DNA of 64,000 bases from Phytophthora colocasiae (GCA_018806915.1 JAGKQI010000004.1:124001-188000), one strand, 5' to 3'; positions 19,599 through 30,209 are shown, counted from the first letter of the stretch. A program made the numbers and translations. The notes: a model not told the origin generated them from the letters alone.

Positions 19599-20966
19599 TG
19601 TGGTGGAGCGGATCTGGCCAAAATCTGGTTGAGGCCGATCGCGATCGCCACTTGCGCCCAGACACCGACTAACGGAGGGGGTCCCCCGATGATCCGTGAT
19701 CTTGTTGCGTGTAGTGTTCACCTTGTGTACCCGTCGGTAGGCGGGTTACGCTCTTCCAGGTAACTTCTGAAGATGTCTTGGGACGAGAAGAAGGTCTTGG
19801 GTGACGCAGGGGTTTGAGGCGGCGTGGAAGTTCTTCACTCTACCTCGGGGTACTTGATCCCGGTCGTAGGCGAGTTCTCGAGCCTTGATCCGGGTGCCTG
19901 GTCCTTGATCCAGGTCTTCCAATAGTCCAAAATTCGGAATCTGGTCCCTTCCTTTCGTTGTTTTCCGCTTCCGATACCGGGGGTCTTGAGGGGGCGAGAT
20001 TCGACGGGATCCTTAGGCTAAACAACCAATTCCTTCCGATCCGATGTATGCACTTAAAGGATAGTTCACTAGATAGGGCAAAGCTGGCCAATATATTATC
20101 CAGACTTAACCGCTATACTAGCTCACGTATCCTTACCTTCCTGACGCTTGTAGGGCCAATGTAGTTCCCGGTTCCAGGCGTAGCGAAGACACTTGAGTGG
20201 TTCAGGGCAAATTCGAGTCTGTCTATGGTTATTCCTATGCCTACTAATCCCATCCTGATTTACTATCCTACGATCACATGACACTGGCTACATAGCTGAT
20301 CCCTAGCTTGGCTCCCCTAACCCTGATCTTGAGCCGATTCCGTACTTAACCGAAGCTTGATCTCGCACTTAACCGAAGCTTGATCTCGCACTTAATCGGG
20401 ACTTGATCGCTGCCTGATCCCGCTTGGTGATCCTTCAAAGAATCCGGATCAGGCCACAAGAAGAGTCTGCGTCGCGCCTGGGGTTGACCTTGATCCGGAG
20501 CTGATCTCGCACTTATACGGGAGAGGATCATTGCGCGATCTTGCGTGATCTTGCGTGATCTCGCTTCGTCGCCGCCCGGGGAAGTTGGATCGTGCTGTTA
20601 GAGGCTTCGGGGCGCCAGGGTAAGCTGATCATGCTCGCTTGGGGCCCCGTCATCGTTGATCGCGCGAGAACATCCTTGATTTCCCCATTCTTCCTCCGGC
20701 AGGATTCGGATCACCCACGAACACCACGGCAGGATTCGGATCACCCACGAACACCACGGCAGGATTCGGATCACCCACGAACACCGCTCCACCTGCTTCT
20801 TCGCCGGTGTCTCCGTTGCCTGTTCCCGGCGATACCCATCGTACCTTCGTCTGATTCGACCCAGATCTGGCGATCACAGGTCCCCCCTGTCGCTCGTTCC
20901 GACTCTATTCGGGTTCGTGGCTGACATCGCCTCTCCGGGAAAATTTTTTCGTCCGCTTCACCACAT
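19599..20966 (-). repeat. 3' LTR of Gypsy G2 (1,368 bp)
   Basis: On the plus strand it runs from TGTGGTGGAGCGG to CCGCTTCACCACA. It pairs with the right LTR (40065-41409 plus 50590-50670). The two copies are close throughout but differ in tandem repeat number: here two units of a 23-bp CTTAACCGAAGCTTGATCTCGCA repeat (near 20346) and three units of a 30-bp CAGGATTCGGATCACCCACG repeat (20699-20790). A GC-rich tract next to the LTR (20967-20977; purine-rich on the minus strand) fits a polypurine tract. GATC is very frequent, 14 times in 20341-20640. Confidence 0.92.
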
Positions 20967-21068
20967 CCGCCCCCAGCACGTAAGTTGAGCTGCCGCAGCT
21001 CACTTCGGGTTTATTTCCACATTCACCACCTGGAACACAAGTCGTTCAAGCGCCACCACTCTCTCGAA

Positions 21069-23873
21069 ATGTCCGATCCGCCTTCCTCGCCCCCCTTGAC
21101 GCCGAGAACGCCCTCGAGCGAGCACTCGATCCGATCCGCCCGATCCACGGCCTCCCGCTTCTCAACCCCGGGGGTAAACCCTGAGCTGGTCACCTTGCAA
21201 GCGAGGCTGGCCCATAGCCAACGGATACGCGAGACCTTGAGCCGCGATCGGGACCACCTGGACGACACCGTTCGCCGGTTGCGATCCGACATGGAGGATA
21301 TGGAGCGCTTCCGGGACGACCAAGCGGAGGAGATTTTGCGGCTGAACGCCGAAATCGCTCATCTGCGATCGGGAACCGGAGATGCTATCGGTGGGGACGC
21401 GATCGCCGCCTTGCAGGATCAGCGGGCCCAGCACGACGCCGAACGACGGGAGTCTGAGCAGCGACTGGCCCGGATCCAGGCGCGGCTAGACTCTGCGCTC
21501 GAGGATCTCGACTTCCGGCTGGCCGAACTTCGCATAGCCGGGGAGACGGAGATTAAACTCCGGGATGAGCTTCAGGATCGCGAACGGGAGCTCGCCGCCG
21601 TGCGTCATGACCTGACCCTCACTCAGCGTAGCCTTGATCGCTGGCAGAGGAACGATTCCTCCCAAGGTCCACAAGCGGCTATGGCCATGCCTGCTGATCA
21701 GACTCGCCCGACGGCAGAGGAAGCTCGGTTGAGGTTGGAGTTGACGCGGACCCAAGCGGAGTTGCTCGCCGCTCGAGCCAAAGTCGCGTATCTGGAACGC
21801 GAGGCAGAGGATCACCAGGTTGAACTGGCTCGGGCACACCTCGCCATGGAGGACGTATCCGCCCCGGATTCCCGCGCTCCGCCTCTGGGTGCAACCGCCG
21901 ATGCCGCCGCCGTATCCAGCCTGGAGCAAGATCTGGCAGACGCCTTGGGAAATCTGGAAATAATCCAGCACGACCGGGACCAGCTCTCCGTCCAGCATCG
22001 TGCCGCCATTGCCGAGCGGGATCAGGCCGTCGCAGACCTGGATCAGGCCCGCCTCGACCGGGATCAAGCAATGCAAGATCTCAATCGAGTAACGGTAGAC
22101 CGTGATCGAATCCAGGTCGACCTGGACAATGCCACCCAAGATCGTTTGTCTGCCCTCGCAGACCTTGACGTGGCTCGTTCCGCCCGGGATGCGGCGACAC
22201 AGGAACTCGACCAACTCCAGCGACAGAACGCGGAGCTTCGACAGGCTCACCAAGAGCTGGACGCTGATTATGCCGAAGCCGAACAACAGCTGCACCACGC
22301 CGAGGATTCCTCTGCTCGGTTGTCCTCGTGGATCGCGGATCGACGGGCGGCTCGTGCCACCAAAAGATCTCGAAGCGCCTCCGCTTCCCCGGCCGTTCCT
22401 CCTTCCTCACGCAAGCGTCCAGCTCGGAGCACCTCAGCTCCCCGTGATCTAAAACCTGCAGCTACCGAAGCTCCCGGGTCAACCCAGCCTGTCACACCCA
22501 CGGTGGTCCAGACCCCGGCAGGATCAACGGCGAGTCCGCTGGATCTGTTGGCGGATCAAGCTTCTGGGCAAGCCGGAGGGGAGGAAACCGACACTCCAGC
22601 CCCTGATCCGACCCCAGCGCCTACGGATCAGTCCGGATCGCTCCCCGCCGAGGGTGATTCGCCGGATGAGGACGAGGAAGACTCCGACTACGATCCCCAG
22701 CACCCATTCTCATCGCCGTCCGAAGAGGACGAAAGTCCAGAACCCAGCAATGGAACTAGTTCTGAAGCCGAATCGGAACGTTCCAACGAGGCGGAGGACT
22801 CCGAGGAGGACGAGACTCTACCCATGGGCCGCCAACGGTCTATCTCGACGCACCGGCGCGAGTCCGGTCAGGTTCCGAGAGCCGGACCTTCTGGCACCCG
22901 TGGATCGGGGTCTCCGGACGGCTCAAGCCCATCTCCAGATGGATCAGGTCCGCCGTCTCCAGGATCACCTCCGGGTTCCCCGTCACCGCCGCCACCTCCT
23001 CCCGGCGGTTCCTCGCCCCCCGGGCTCCGACCACCCCTGTTCCCGGTCGCCTCCTTCATTCCAGGATACGATCGGCAGCGCACCTTCGCGGCCGCTGACA
23101 TCGTACCGTGGGATCCGCAGTTGATCGGGCAGTATTCGATCGTGGGTCTGATTGCCAATTCTCTGGGCAAACGGTTGTTGATCCCTTCGGGTTGGCTGTT
23201 CCCTTCCCAGATACAGGCTGGGCCTGCACCGACCCCCGGCACCGAATACCTCCACGAGTTGATCACGGGCGTGAACGTGCTTGATCTGCTGGCTCTGGAG
23301 CCGTGGAACGACTTCGCGAACCCGGGTCCCCTTACGTTCGACCTCGATCTGCATGAGAGGGAGGGAACACCCCTCGCGGCCGTGGCCGCCACCTATCGCG
23401 TTCTGGAGGAACGGCACCGTCAAGCATTTTGGGAGGCCACCCACAACTTCGAGATCACCTCTGCCATGCAGGATGCGGATCTTGAACTGCAGCGGTATTA
23501 CGTTGCTCGCAAGGCCCGGCGGAGTCGAGCTGGGTCTGCTTGGCGCCAATTCCTCGCCTCCTTCCCCGCCATAATGCGCGATCAGTGGTTCGATCTCGAC
23601 ATCCTGCTGGATCCGTTCTTACTTCACCTCCCCATTCCGTCGGTGGATGTGGTTCGTTGGTATCCCGGCGTGGTCTCTCGGCGTGCCAACCTGGCGGATC
23701 CCAACGCGAACGTCCCAGAGCCGGCGAACCTGATCGAGGCTCTGGAGGAGTGTGACGAGGCGGATCCGTGGCGTAACCAGTATCGGCAAGACCCGGTCAA
23801 CCATCCCGCCACCAGGATTCCCCGCCTTATCGGCAAGTTCAATCCTCCTCCCGCTGGGGCCGCTTCTCCGTAA
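21069..23873 (+). CDS. G2 antisense ORF: 934-residue coiled-coil protein
   Basis: An intact frame from ATG 21069 (context TCGAAATGTCC), starting 102 bp inside the 3' LTR and pointing opposite to gag-pol. Segments: Ser/Pro-rich N-terminus (1-40); a long coiled coil with dense Leu, Arg, Asp and Gln heptads (about 40-415, for example LDQARLDRDQAMQDLNR); a basic nuclear-signal-like stretch (ATKRSRSAS, SSRKRPARS; about 430-460); a Ser/Asp/Glu-rich region (about 530-585); a Gly/Pro-rich run (about 617-657); and a folded-looking C-terminus to 934. No enzyme motif is seen. Function is unknown; a structural or nucleic-acid-associated accessory role is only a guess. It would need an antisense promoter, perhaps in the LTR. 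Confidence 0.75.
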   Translation: MSDPPSSPPLTPRTPSSEHSIRSARSTASRFSTPGVNPELVTLQARLAHSQRIRETLSRDRDHLDDTVRRLRSDMEDMERFRDDQAEEILRLNAEIAHLRSGTGDAIGGDAIAALQDQRAQHDAERRESEQRLARIQARLDSALEDLDFRLAELRIAGETEIKLRDELQDRERELAAVRHDLTLTQRSLDRWQRNDSSQGPQAAMAMPADQTRPTAEEARLRLELTRTQAELLAARAKVAYLEREAEDHQVELARAHLAMEDVSAPDSRAPPLGATADAAAVSSLEQDLADALGNLEIIQHDRDQLSVQHRAAIAERDQAVADLDQARLDRDQAMQDLNRVTVDRDRIQVDLDNATQDRLSALADLDVARSARDAATQELDQLQRQNAELRQAHQELDADYAEAEQQLHHAEDSSARLSSWIADRRAARATKRSRSASASPAVPPSSRKRPARSTSAPRDLKPAATEAPGSTQPVTPTVVQTPAGSTASPLDLLADQASGQAGGEETDTPAPDPTPAPTDQSGSLPAEGDSPDEDEEDSDYDPQHPFSSPSEEDESPEPSNGTSSEAESERSNEAEDSEEDETLPMGRQRSISTHRRESGQVPRAGPSGTRGSGSPDGSSPSPDGSGPPSPGSPPGSPSPPPPPPGGSSPPGLRPPLFPVASFIPGYDRQRTFAAADIVPWDPQLIGQYSIVGLIANSLGKRLLIPSGWLFPSQIQAGPAPTPGTEYLHELITGVNVLDLLALEPWNDFANPGPLTFDLDLHEREGTPLAAVAATYRVLEERHRQAFWEATHNFEITSAMQDADLELQRYYVARKARRSRAGSAWRQFLASFPAIMRDQWFDLDILLDPFLLHLPIPSVDVVRWYPGVVSRRANLADPNANVPEPANLIEALEECDEADPWRNQYRQDPVNHPATRIPRLIGKFNPPPAGAASP

Positions 23874-24225
23874 GTCGTGCGAACTTCGATCACCTGCAGC
23901 AAGGCTCGGGGCTTCTCCCCGAGTTCGGATTCGGAACCCCTTCCAGGGCCGTTCTACATTCTTCCATCTCCATTCGTAATTCTCATAATCTCCACTCGTA
24001 ATCCGTAATCTCCATTCCCACAGTCATTCCATCGTACTCTATCATTTTAGGAATGTGATCCCCTTTCATCTCCATCTCGACATCCCGGATCACCATCTTC
24101 CAGCGTCAAATTCCCTACGTACATGCACATACACAAATGTAAAACTCTCGCTCTGATCTGGATTCTCCTCCACATCAGCTTCCTCGATCACGGCGAGGCA
24201 ACCCTGTCACCTCGCCTGGCTTCCC
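23874..24225. other. Convergent spacer between the antisense ORF and pol of G2
   Basis: The 352 bp between the stop of the antisense ORF and the stop of the chromodomain frame contain no gene. Short AT-richer repeats (CATCTCCATTC, CGTAATC, ATCTCCACTCGTAATC) occur at 23960-24080. By position it should hold the 3' ends of both transcripts. Confidence 0.5.
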
Positions 24226-24465
24226 TTACACCTCTTCATGTGACTGCATCACGCCGAATCGGTTCCGATTAGCGTGGTCACGTAGGAACGCGCTCAACAT
24301 GGCCCCACAGTTAAGATCAGCTTCGTCGACCCACGTTGGTTCATCATAACCGACCCAGTGCACCAGGAATTCACGATAGACCCGGCCGTAGCGAGTTCGT
24401 TTCCCACTTCGCATGTCCGAGATCCGTTCGACTTCGTACTCATCGGCATCCAGATCCGAACTCAA
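24226..24465 (-). pseudogene. G2 chromodomain (C-terminus of integrase/Pol)
   Basis: The minus-strand frame reads EYEVERISDMRSGKRTRYGR, VYREFLVHWVGYDEPTWVDE and ADLNCGAML, matching the chromodomain pattern with its aromatic W/Y positions. Chromodomains at the integrase C-terminus direct chromovirus insertion to marked chromatin. It overlaps the end of the integrase frame by 4 bp in a different frame (EETV stop), so a frameshift separates it from the rest of pol unless it is recoded. Confidence 0.8.
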
Positions 24466-25388
24466 ACTGTCTCCTCCGGAAGGAGGATCTCATCGAAATC
24501 GAGCCGATCTGCTTCATCTACCGTCAACTCGATCCGCGGACGATCTGGGAAATTCCGTACCAGCTTTAGCTTAGAAACATGAACCACCGGAAAGATATGG
24601 TAATCAGAGCCCGCGATCTCCAGCTTGATCGTGAATTCATTGAGCTTCTCTGCAACACGGAACGGGCCATGCCAAAGGTGGGCGAGTTTACGGGCATACC
24701 CTTCCTTCACACGATCTAGGTATAGCCAAACTCGTGATCCAGCTTCGATCTGATGCGGATCGACATCCTCATTGTGTCGATCAGCTCGGTCCGCGATCGC
24801 CTCTCGCAGCTTAGCGTTGACCTGTTCTCTCGACTGCTGGTAGTATCTCTGAACGCGATATCTCCACCGTCTTGGATCGCGATCGTGGCGTCTGGTCGAC
24901 CCGATCGGGATCGTTGCTTCCAACGTCGATCTTGGATCCCATCCGTGTACCAAATAGTGAGGGGTATCTCCCCGGACCCGATCGTGAGCCGTGTTAATGG
25001 CGAAAGTCAATCTCTCCGCATATTCATCTCAGTCCTTTTGATCGAGATCTTGAACATACATCTTGATTGCCCTAGTGGCCGTTTGCACCATCCGTTCCGC
25101 AGTCCCATTGGCCTGTGGTCGGTAGGCCATCGTCGCCCGTTGTCGCTGCCCCAGGATCCTATTAAACGATCTGAAGAAGTCGGACATGAAGCCCGGCTCT
25201 CGATCGTGCCTGATCATCTCGCTAGCGCCAAATCTGCGGAACACGCATTCTTCATAAGATTCCGCGACGGTCTGAGCCGATCGGGAGGAACTAGCCTTTG
25301 CGATCACATATCCCGTGAACAGATCCACCCAGATCAGCAGTTCAGTATTGCCTTTGTTGGATCTGGGCAGAGAGGGTATGTGATCCAT
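24462..25388 (-). pseudogene. G2 integrase catalytic core and C-terminal domain
   Basis: The core has IWVDLFTGYVIAKA (first Asp), IRHDREPGFMS (second Asp) and YRPQANGTAERMVQ (Glu), completing the D,D-E triad. A TGA at 25031-25029 falls in a position where the family usually has Trp (QKD-stop-DEYAERL). The frame then continues with AINTAHDRVRGDTPHYLVHG, a basic linker and the GPY-like end HGPFRVAEKLNEFTIKLE and FPVVHVSKLKLV. A frame change near 25390 separates it from the zinc region upstream. Confidence 0.85.
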
Positions 25389-26665
25389 CGTATGATCTGG
25401 AATGGGTATGTAGCTTGCAGATTCCCAGGCGACTCGCCCCGGATCGTGGGTCTCCTCTTTCCGGTCTCACAGTCTACACACTCGCCTACGTATCGCTGCA
25501 CACTCCGATATAATCCCCTCCAGTGGAAATGATCTCGGATCCGCTGATAAGTGCGTCCGATCCCTTGATGTCCCCCTTCCAGAGTCGTATGGTAGTGGTG
25601 GAGGACATCCTGCTGTAGCGTTTCTGGAACCACGAGTCTCATCAGGCGGTCGCGATCACCTCTTGATCTCGGCCCTGGTGGGCAATAAAACAACAGATCC
25701 TGTTCATCTACCTCGTACTCGGAAGCGATCTTGGCGTAGGATCCAGACTCGGCTCGAGTAAGATCCGCGATCTGCCCAGCCAGGTACTTCTTTAGTCCGG
25801 CGATCCAGACCTCCTCGTCCTGGGCTCGCCTGATCCGATCCACTCGCATCTCCCGGATCAGTTCCTCTCGCAGGACGGCGGCATCGGGTCGCGCTCGGGC
25901 TGCACCCGTGGCTACGGCCGACACTTGCACCGTTCGATCTTCAACTCGAGGGATCAACACCTCATCAAGCCGATTTAGGGTGACCAGATCGCACCGATCT
26001 GCTTCCTCGTGGACCTCGATCCCGCTTCCTCGCTGCAGCGCTGCACTCGCCAAGCTGTCTGCGCTCCCATTCCAATCTCTCTTCACATGGACTAGCTCAT
26101 GATCTCCCCAATTCCGCAAGTGATCTAGCACCTTCTGTTTCAGTAACGTCAATCCTGGCGCCTTGCAGTCGATCTCGCCCCGGACTTGTCGGATCACTAG
26201 GTTCGAATCGCCGCAAATGACCAAACGGCGGCGTTCTAACTGTGCGATCATGCCAAGACCTAGCAAGAGCCCACGGTATTCCGCTTCATTGACAGTAAGA
26301 CTCTCCGCATAGTCTGATCTAGCTTTGATTACTTTCCACTCCGGCAAACTCCACACGATCGCGCTGAAAGCGCCTCCTCCTCGTTTCACGCGTGCCGAAC
26401 CGTCGAAACTTACTACCCATAGCTCCTCACCTGGATCTACGGTGGGAATCGGCATCTGGATCTTACGCCTTGGTTCCTTCTGTGGCGCGATCGCGATCAG
26501 GGCTTCGTCGATCTTCGATCTAGGCGTTATATTAGCTGCGATCGCCCCCAGTATCTCATCCTCTCCCTTCGTTTTACCCTGTGATCTCGAGTGTCCATGG
26601 GGACAGGAGAGCCGACCATTGTCCCAGACGCCCTTGAAGGCCGGCAGACTTGAACAGCCAGGCAA
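25334..26665 (-). pseudogene. G2 second (cellular-type) RNase H and integrase zinc region
   Basis: After the usual Gypsy RNase H comes a second RNase H: VVSFDGSARVKRGGGAFSAI (Asp), LTVNEAEYRGLLLGLG (Glu), VICGDSNLVIRQVRGE (Asp), VHVKRDWNGSADSLASAAL (Asp). This is the arrangement of plant and archaeal type RNase HI, absent from most Gypsy elements. Downstream is the integrase HHCC zinc module: HHYHTTLEGGHQG ... YVGECVDCETGKR. The frame ends at 25334 and integrase continues in another frame. Frame changes near 26600 and 25390 break the polyprotein. Confidence 0.85.
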
Positions 26666-27698
26666 GCGTGGAGTGTCTGGTTAGGACCTTGATCCGACGT
26701 CCCACCAACAGGGTGTAGTGTAGATCCAGGATCCGAAGTAGAGCCAACACCTCCTTTTCGGCAACATTATAGTTTAACTCGTTCGTCTTCAAGGTTCGGC
26801 TGGCAAACGCGACCGGGTGGTAGATCTGGTCGTGTTCCTGCATTAGTGCGGCGGAAATCGCCCAGTCACTGGCATACACGATCACCACGGGTAACTTTGT
26901 CATGTCGAAGTGACGAAGGATCGGGGTCGACGCGATCTTGGTTTTCAAGGCTGTAAACGCCCTGTGTGCCCTACCCCACCTTTCGTCGCCAGCTCTTTGG
27001 GCCAGATTGGCTCCGACCTTGCTTGAACAGGGGGGAGGCGTCGCCCCCAAGCTAAGATCCGGCGTACTATTCCCCTTTTGAGTCAAGGTGTCGGGTGATC
27101 CATCCTGATTCGACTTAAGCGCAACGGGATCTCGATTGATCGGGTCCGTACTATCCATGATCTTTCGAAGATCTGGTCGCTTCTTCAGTTCTGCGAACTC
27201 CACTTCACGTAGTTCATATAGGACCGATGCATAGATAGCATAATCCTCGATGAACCGACTATAGTAATTCAAACTTCCCAGGAACGATTGCATGGATCGG
27301 AGCGACCCAGGGAATGGCAGATCCGTCAGAGACTTCAGGTCTTTCGGGTTTGCCTCCAATCCGCCGATCGACACTTTGTGTCCGAGATATTCCACCTTAT
27401 CCATGCCCCAGAAGCTCTTCGCCACACTGATCGAGAGATTCCACTTATCACAGGCCTCCAATAGGTCTTCCACCCGATCGCACATTTGATCCCATGTTCC
27501 AGCCGTGATCAAGATATCGTCGATGTAGGATCTCCGTCCTAGAACCGACGGGCGACCAGGATCTTCCGGGATCCCTGATTCAAACACATCTGTAGAGTCT
27601 TTCGTATTCCCTGACTGGGAGATCTTCAAAAATCCATATAGGGCGTTGTCCACAAGACGTTGATAGATCTGAGGGGCGTTCTTCAGCCCGAACGGCAT
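26574..27698 (-). pseudogene. G2 reverse transcriptase (palm/thumb) and Gypsy RNase H
   Basis: It continues the RT frame after the TGA at 27707-27705: MPFGLKNAPQIYQRLVDNAL, catalytic YIDD in SYIDDILITAGTWDQ, KVEYLGHKVSIGGLEANPK and LRSMQSFLGSLNYYSRFIED. RNase H follows: PVVIVYASDWAISAALMQEH, HPVAFASRTLKTNELNYNV, AEKEVLALLRIL and LTRHSTLAWL. First Asp and Glu are recognisable; the TDH motif is altered to TRH. An inserted, less conserved segment of about 60 residues separates RT thumb from RNase H. The frame stops at 26574. Confidence 0.85.
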
Positions 27699-27704
27699 GC
27701 GATT

Positions 27705-29495
27705 TCACTCGAAGAGGCCGAACGGGGTGATAAAAGCTGAGATCGCGCGAGCTCGATCGGTCATTGATACGACCCAGAATCCACTCGCCATGTCTAATGA
27801 ACAGTACCACAGAACCTTGTCAAGATCTTCTAACAGGTCATTGATCAGAGGCATTGGGTAGATCATCAGCCTCGTGAGACCGTTCACCAGCCGATAATCG
27901 ATACATAGTCGGATGTCTACACCGTTCTTCTTGATGATCACCACGATCGGCGATGCCCATGGCGAGGTCGATGGCCGGATGATCTTGGCCGCTAGGAGTC
28001 CTTTGATGAGATCCGATACTTTCTCGCGGAACTGTGGCGCCACCTTTCGGACTCGTTGTGCGATCGGCTTTGCATCACCCACGTCGATATCGCATATAAC
28101 ACCCTTGGCCGCTGGAGGAAGTGCGTTTCCCTTTCCGATCAGGAGATGTCGCTTCTTCCAAATAATCTGTCGAAGTTTCTCGATCTCCTCCGGGGTAGCC
28201 GATCCCGGATTTCCTACTTGCAGATCTTCGATCCTGACTTCTTCAGTGGTGGAAATCTGGATCTCCGGTACTACTGCGAGATTATCGGCTAGATCCTCGG
28301 CCGAAAAATCGCCACTTTCGTGTAAGTGGGTCTGATCAGCGTTCTCGATCCCTTCAGGAGATGTCGGATCCGGTTCATCCGTTGATTGATCACGCAGCCT
28401 ATCGTCCTTGGCTGTCAAGATCGGGGTGTCTTTAACCGTGGGGACGGCATCGGCGTCGGATACATGTTGGATCTCGATTTGAAAATCTGGTTTTTCTGTT
28501 TTTACCTCGATTTCCTCTTCACATGTCCGATCTGTCCGACTTGGGGCCTGATCTGGCAAGCTCTCATTCGTCTCAGTCTCACCACTCGTCTCAGTCTCAC
28601 CGCCCCCAGCTTCGCCACTCGGGGCCTTGTCGGAACTGATCGTGATCGGTGGGGTATCCATGGGGTCTGGTTGGGGATCGATGAATGCGACCTTGACTTC
28701 GGCCGTATCGGTCGGTGATCGCGGTTCCAATGTCGATATTGGTGCAGGATCAGGATCGGTCTTGATTGCCCCACCTCGACGGAGTATAGATCGCGGCGTA
28801 ACGTAGGTCGGCCGTTCGACCGACGGTAAGGGGATCTCTACGGTTTCCTGAGGTTCCGGTCTTGCGTCCACCGTCGCTTCTAGAGCTAGATTCTGCCACT
28901 CCATGTAACGCCGGGACCCGACCGACACAAACCCGGGGTAGCGAGGAACTTTTTCTTGATCAAGTACCATCCCGACATGTAATCTGTGATCCAGTCGTAA
29001 AATCTTCTCGCTCAAATTCGTGATCACTAAGTACCGAGTTCGGCCGGGTCCATTTACCACGGTAGGTACCCATCGGTCGCCTCTAGTCACCCACAATTTC
29101 TCCGTCGCCGATAATTTCACTCTCGATGCCGTCTCTTCAGATCCCCCAACTGGGATATGTAGATCTTCCTCCAATTTTACCGATCTTACCTTCTCCCCGT
29201 ATAATCTCTTACGACCACTAAGTGGGATCCCCACTTCATTAGGTAAGCACATCGATCCCTTCGCTAGATCCATCCGGACCCCAGCCGGGATCATGAAATC
29301 CATACCCAGGATCGCATCTTGCCCGGATAGATCCCCGATCCAAATATCGAAAAAGTAGACCAGGTATCCTGCAAGCGTGATCTTGATCCTCGTTCTTCCC
29401 TCGGTGGTGTACACATTATCACCGATCCCAACACACTCCTGTCTCTGACTAGTGTCAAAGTGGCACCCAACCTTACGAGCAAAGGTGGTATCCAA
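27705..29495 (-). pseudogene. G2 protease C-terminal part, linker and reverse transcriptase N-terminus
   Basis: The same frame as the segments on either side, bounded by nonsense codons (TAG at 29507-29505 and TGA at 27707-27705). It starts with the aspartic protease body (ARKVGCHFDTSQRQECVGIG, GQDAILGMDFMIPAGVRMDL). A roughly 200-residue acidic, low-complexity linker leads to RT: CDIDVGDAKPIAQRVRKVAP, RPSTSPWASPIVVIIKKNGV, RLCIDYRLVNGLTRLMIYPM, WYCSLDMASGFWVVSMT and FITPFGLFE. The TGA follows FE where related RTs have Trp. Confidence 0.85.
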
Positions 29496-29504
29496 GATGG
29501 ATAC

Positions 29505-29709
29505 CTAGGCGCCAGTGTCCAGGAGCAAGATCGCTCTTTCATGATTAATCTTGCCTGAGATCTTGGCTTGGCGGAACCATTTTCCTGGTGCGTGGTATTT
29601 CCAGTAACCCCTGGATTCTCCTTCCTTGAGATCCAAGGCCACTTCCGCACCAGATCGCGAGAACTCATCGATCCGGGGAAGACTCGCGATCTTAGCAGTA
29701 TACGAATGC
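29505..29709 (-). pseudogene. G2 protease N-terminus, at the G1b insertion point
   Basis: It carries a charged lead-in (RIDEFSRSGAEVALDLKEGE) and the protease active site ILLLDTGA, followed at once by TAG (29507-29505). On the right it meets the G1b LTR at 29710. The preceding pol codons lie at 37581-37710 on the other side of G1b, and the frame is in register across one copy of the AATGC duplication. The G1b insertion therefore cut pol just upstream of the protease. Confidence 0.82.
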
Positions 29710-30121
29710 TGCAGCGGGGCTGCGTAGGTGTGCACGGCACAGAGGAAGTTGGGTTGACTCGTAGAGTCCTGCTTGCAAGGCACTAGCCTTCGGTTCTATA
29801 CAAGAACCAAGTAGTCCACTAAATACGGGACTCTCACAATCAGTGTCCCTATAATAAAGGAACTAACACTAATTATGTAAAATGCAAACTGATTTTTATT
29901 TATTTTATTGCCCTAATCCTGAATGTAACGGATTTAGTATCTAACATACTAAATCCTAATCAAATGTAATGTGTGGCTCTGAGCTAACAGCCAGCAACTG
30001 GCTACATATGTGACGTGTGAGAAACACTATGTGTTGTACACGGATCTGTGACTTGTGACCTGGATGGTGTATACCACACCTATTGTAGCCAAGGCGCGCA
30101 GCGCCGTGTAACCCCGTTACA
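29710..30121 (-). repeat. 3' LTR of Gypsy G1b (412 bp)
   Basis: The plus strand reads TGCAGCGGGGCTGCG...CCCCGTTACA, the reverse complement of a TGTAACGGGG...CCCCGCTGCA LTR. No difference from the 5' LTR (37164-37575) was found by eye. The flanking CCCTCCCCCACC (30122-30133) on the plus strand is a minus-strand polypurine tract. Confidence 0.95.
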
Positions 30122-30209
30122 CCCTCCCCCACCAAACCGTGGATACGGAGTATCTACAACTGTAGACATAACTGCCTTGTCAAGGCCTGTCACCGGCAAC
30201 TTTCCGATA

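Noticed and set aside
20699..20790. Three 30-bp direct repeats considered as a CRISPR-like array
   Set aside because: The repeats are contiguous without spacers, occur in the LTR of a eukaryotic retrotransposon, and vary in number between the two LTRs: an ordinary tandem repeat.
21486..22298. 270-residue minus-strand frame within the G2 antisense ORF
   Set aside because: It is the complement of the coiled-coil codons (GAT/CGG/CAG/CTC) and ends inside the ORF. It has no domain motifs, and the plus-strand frame is far longer and has an ordered composition.
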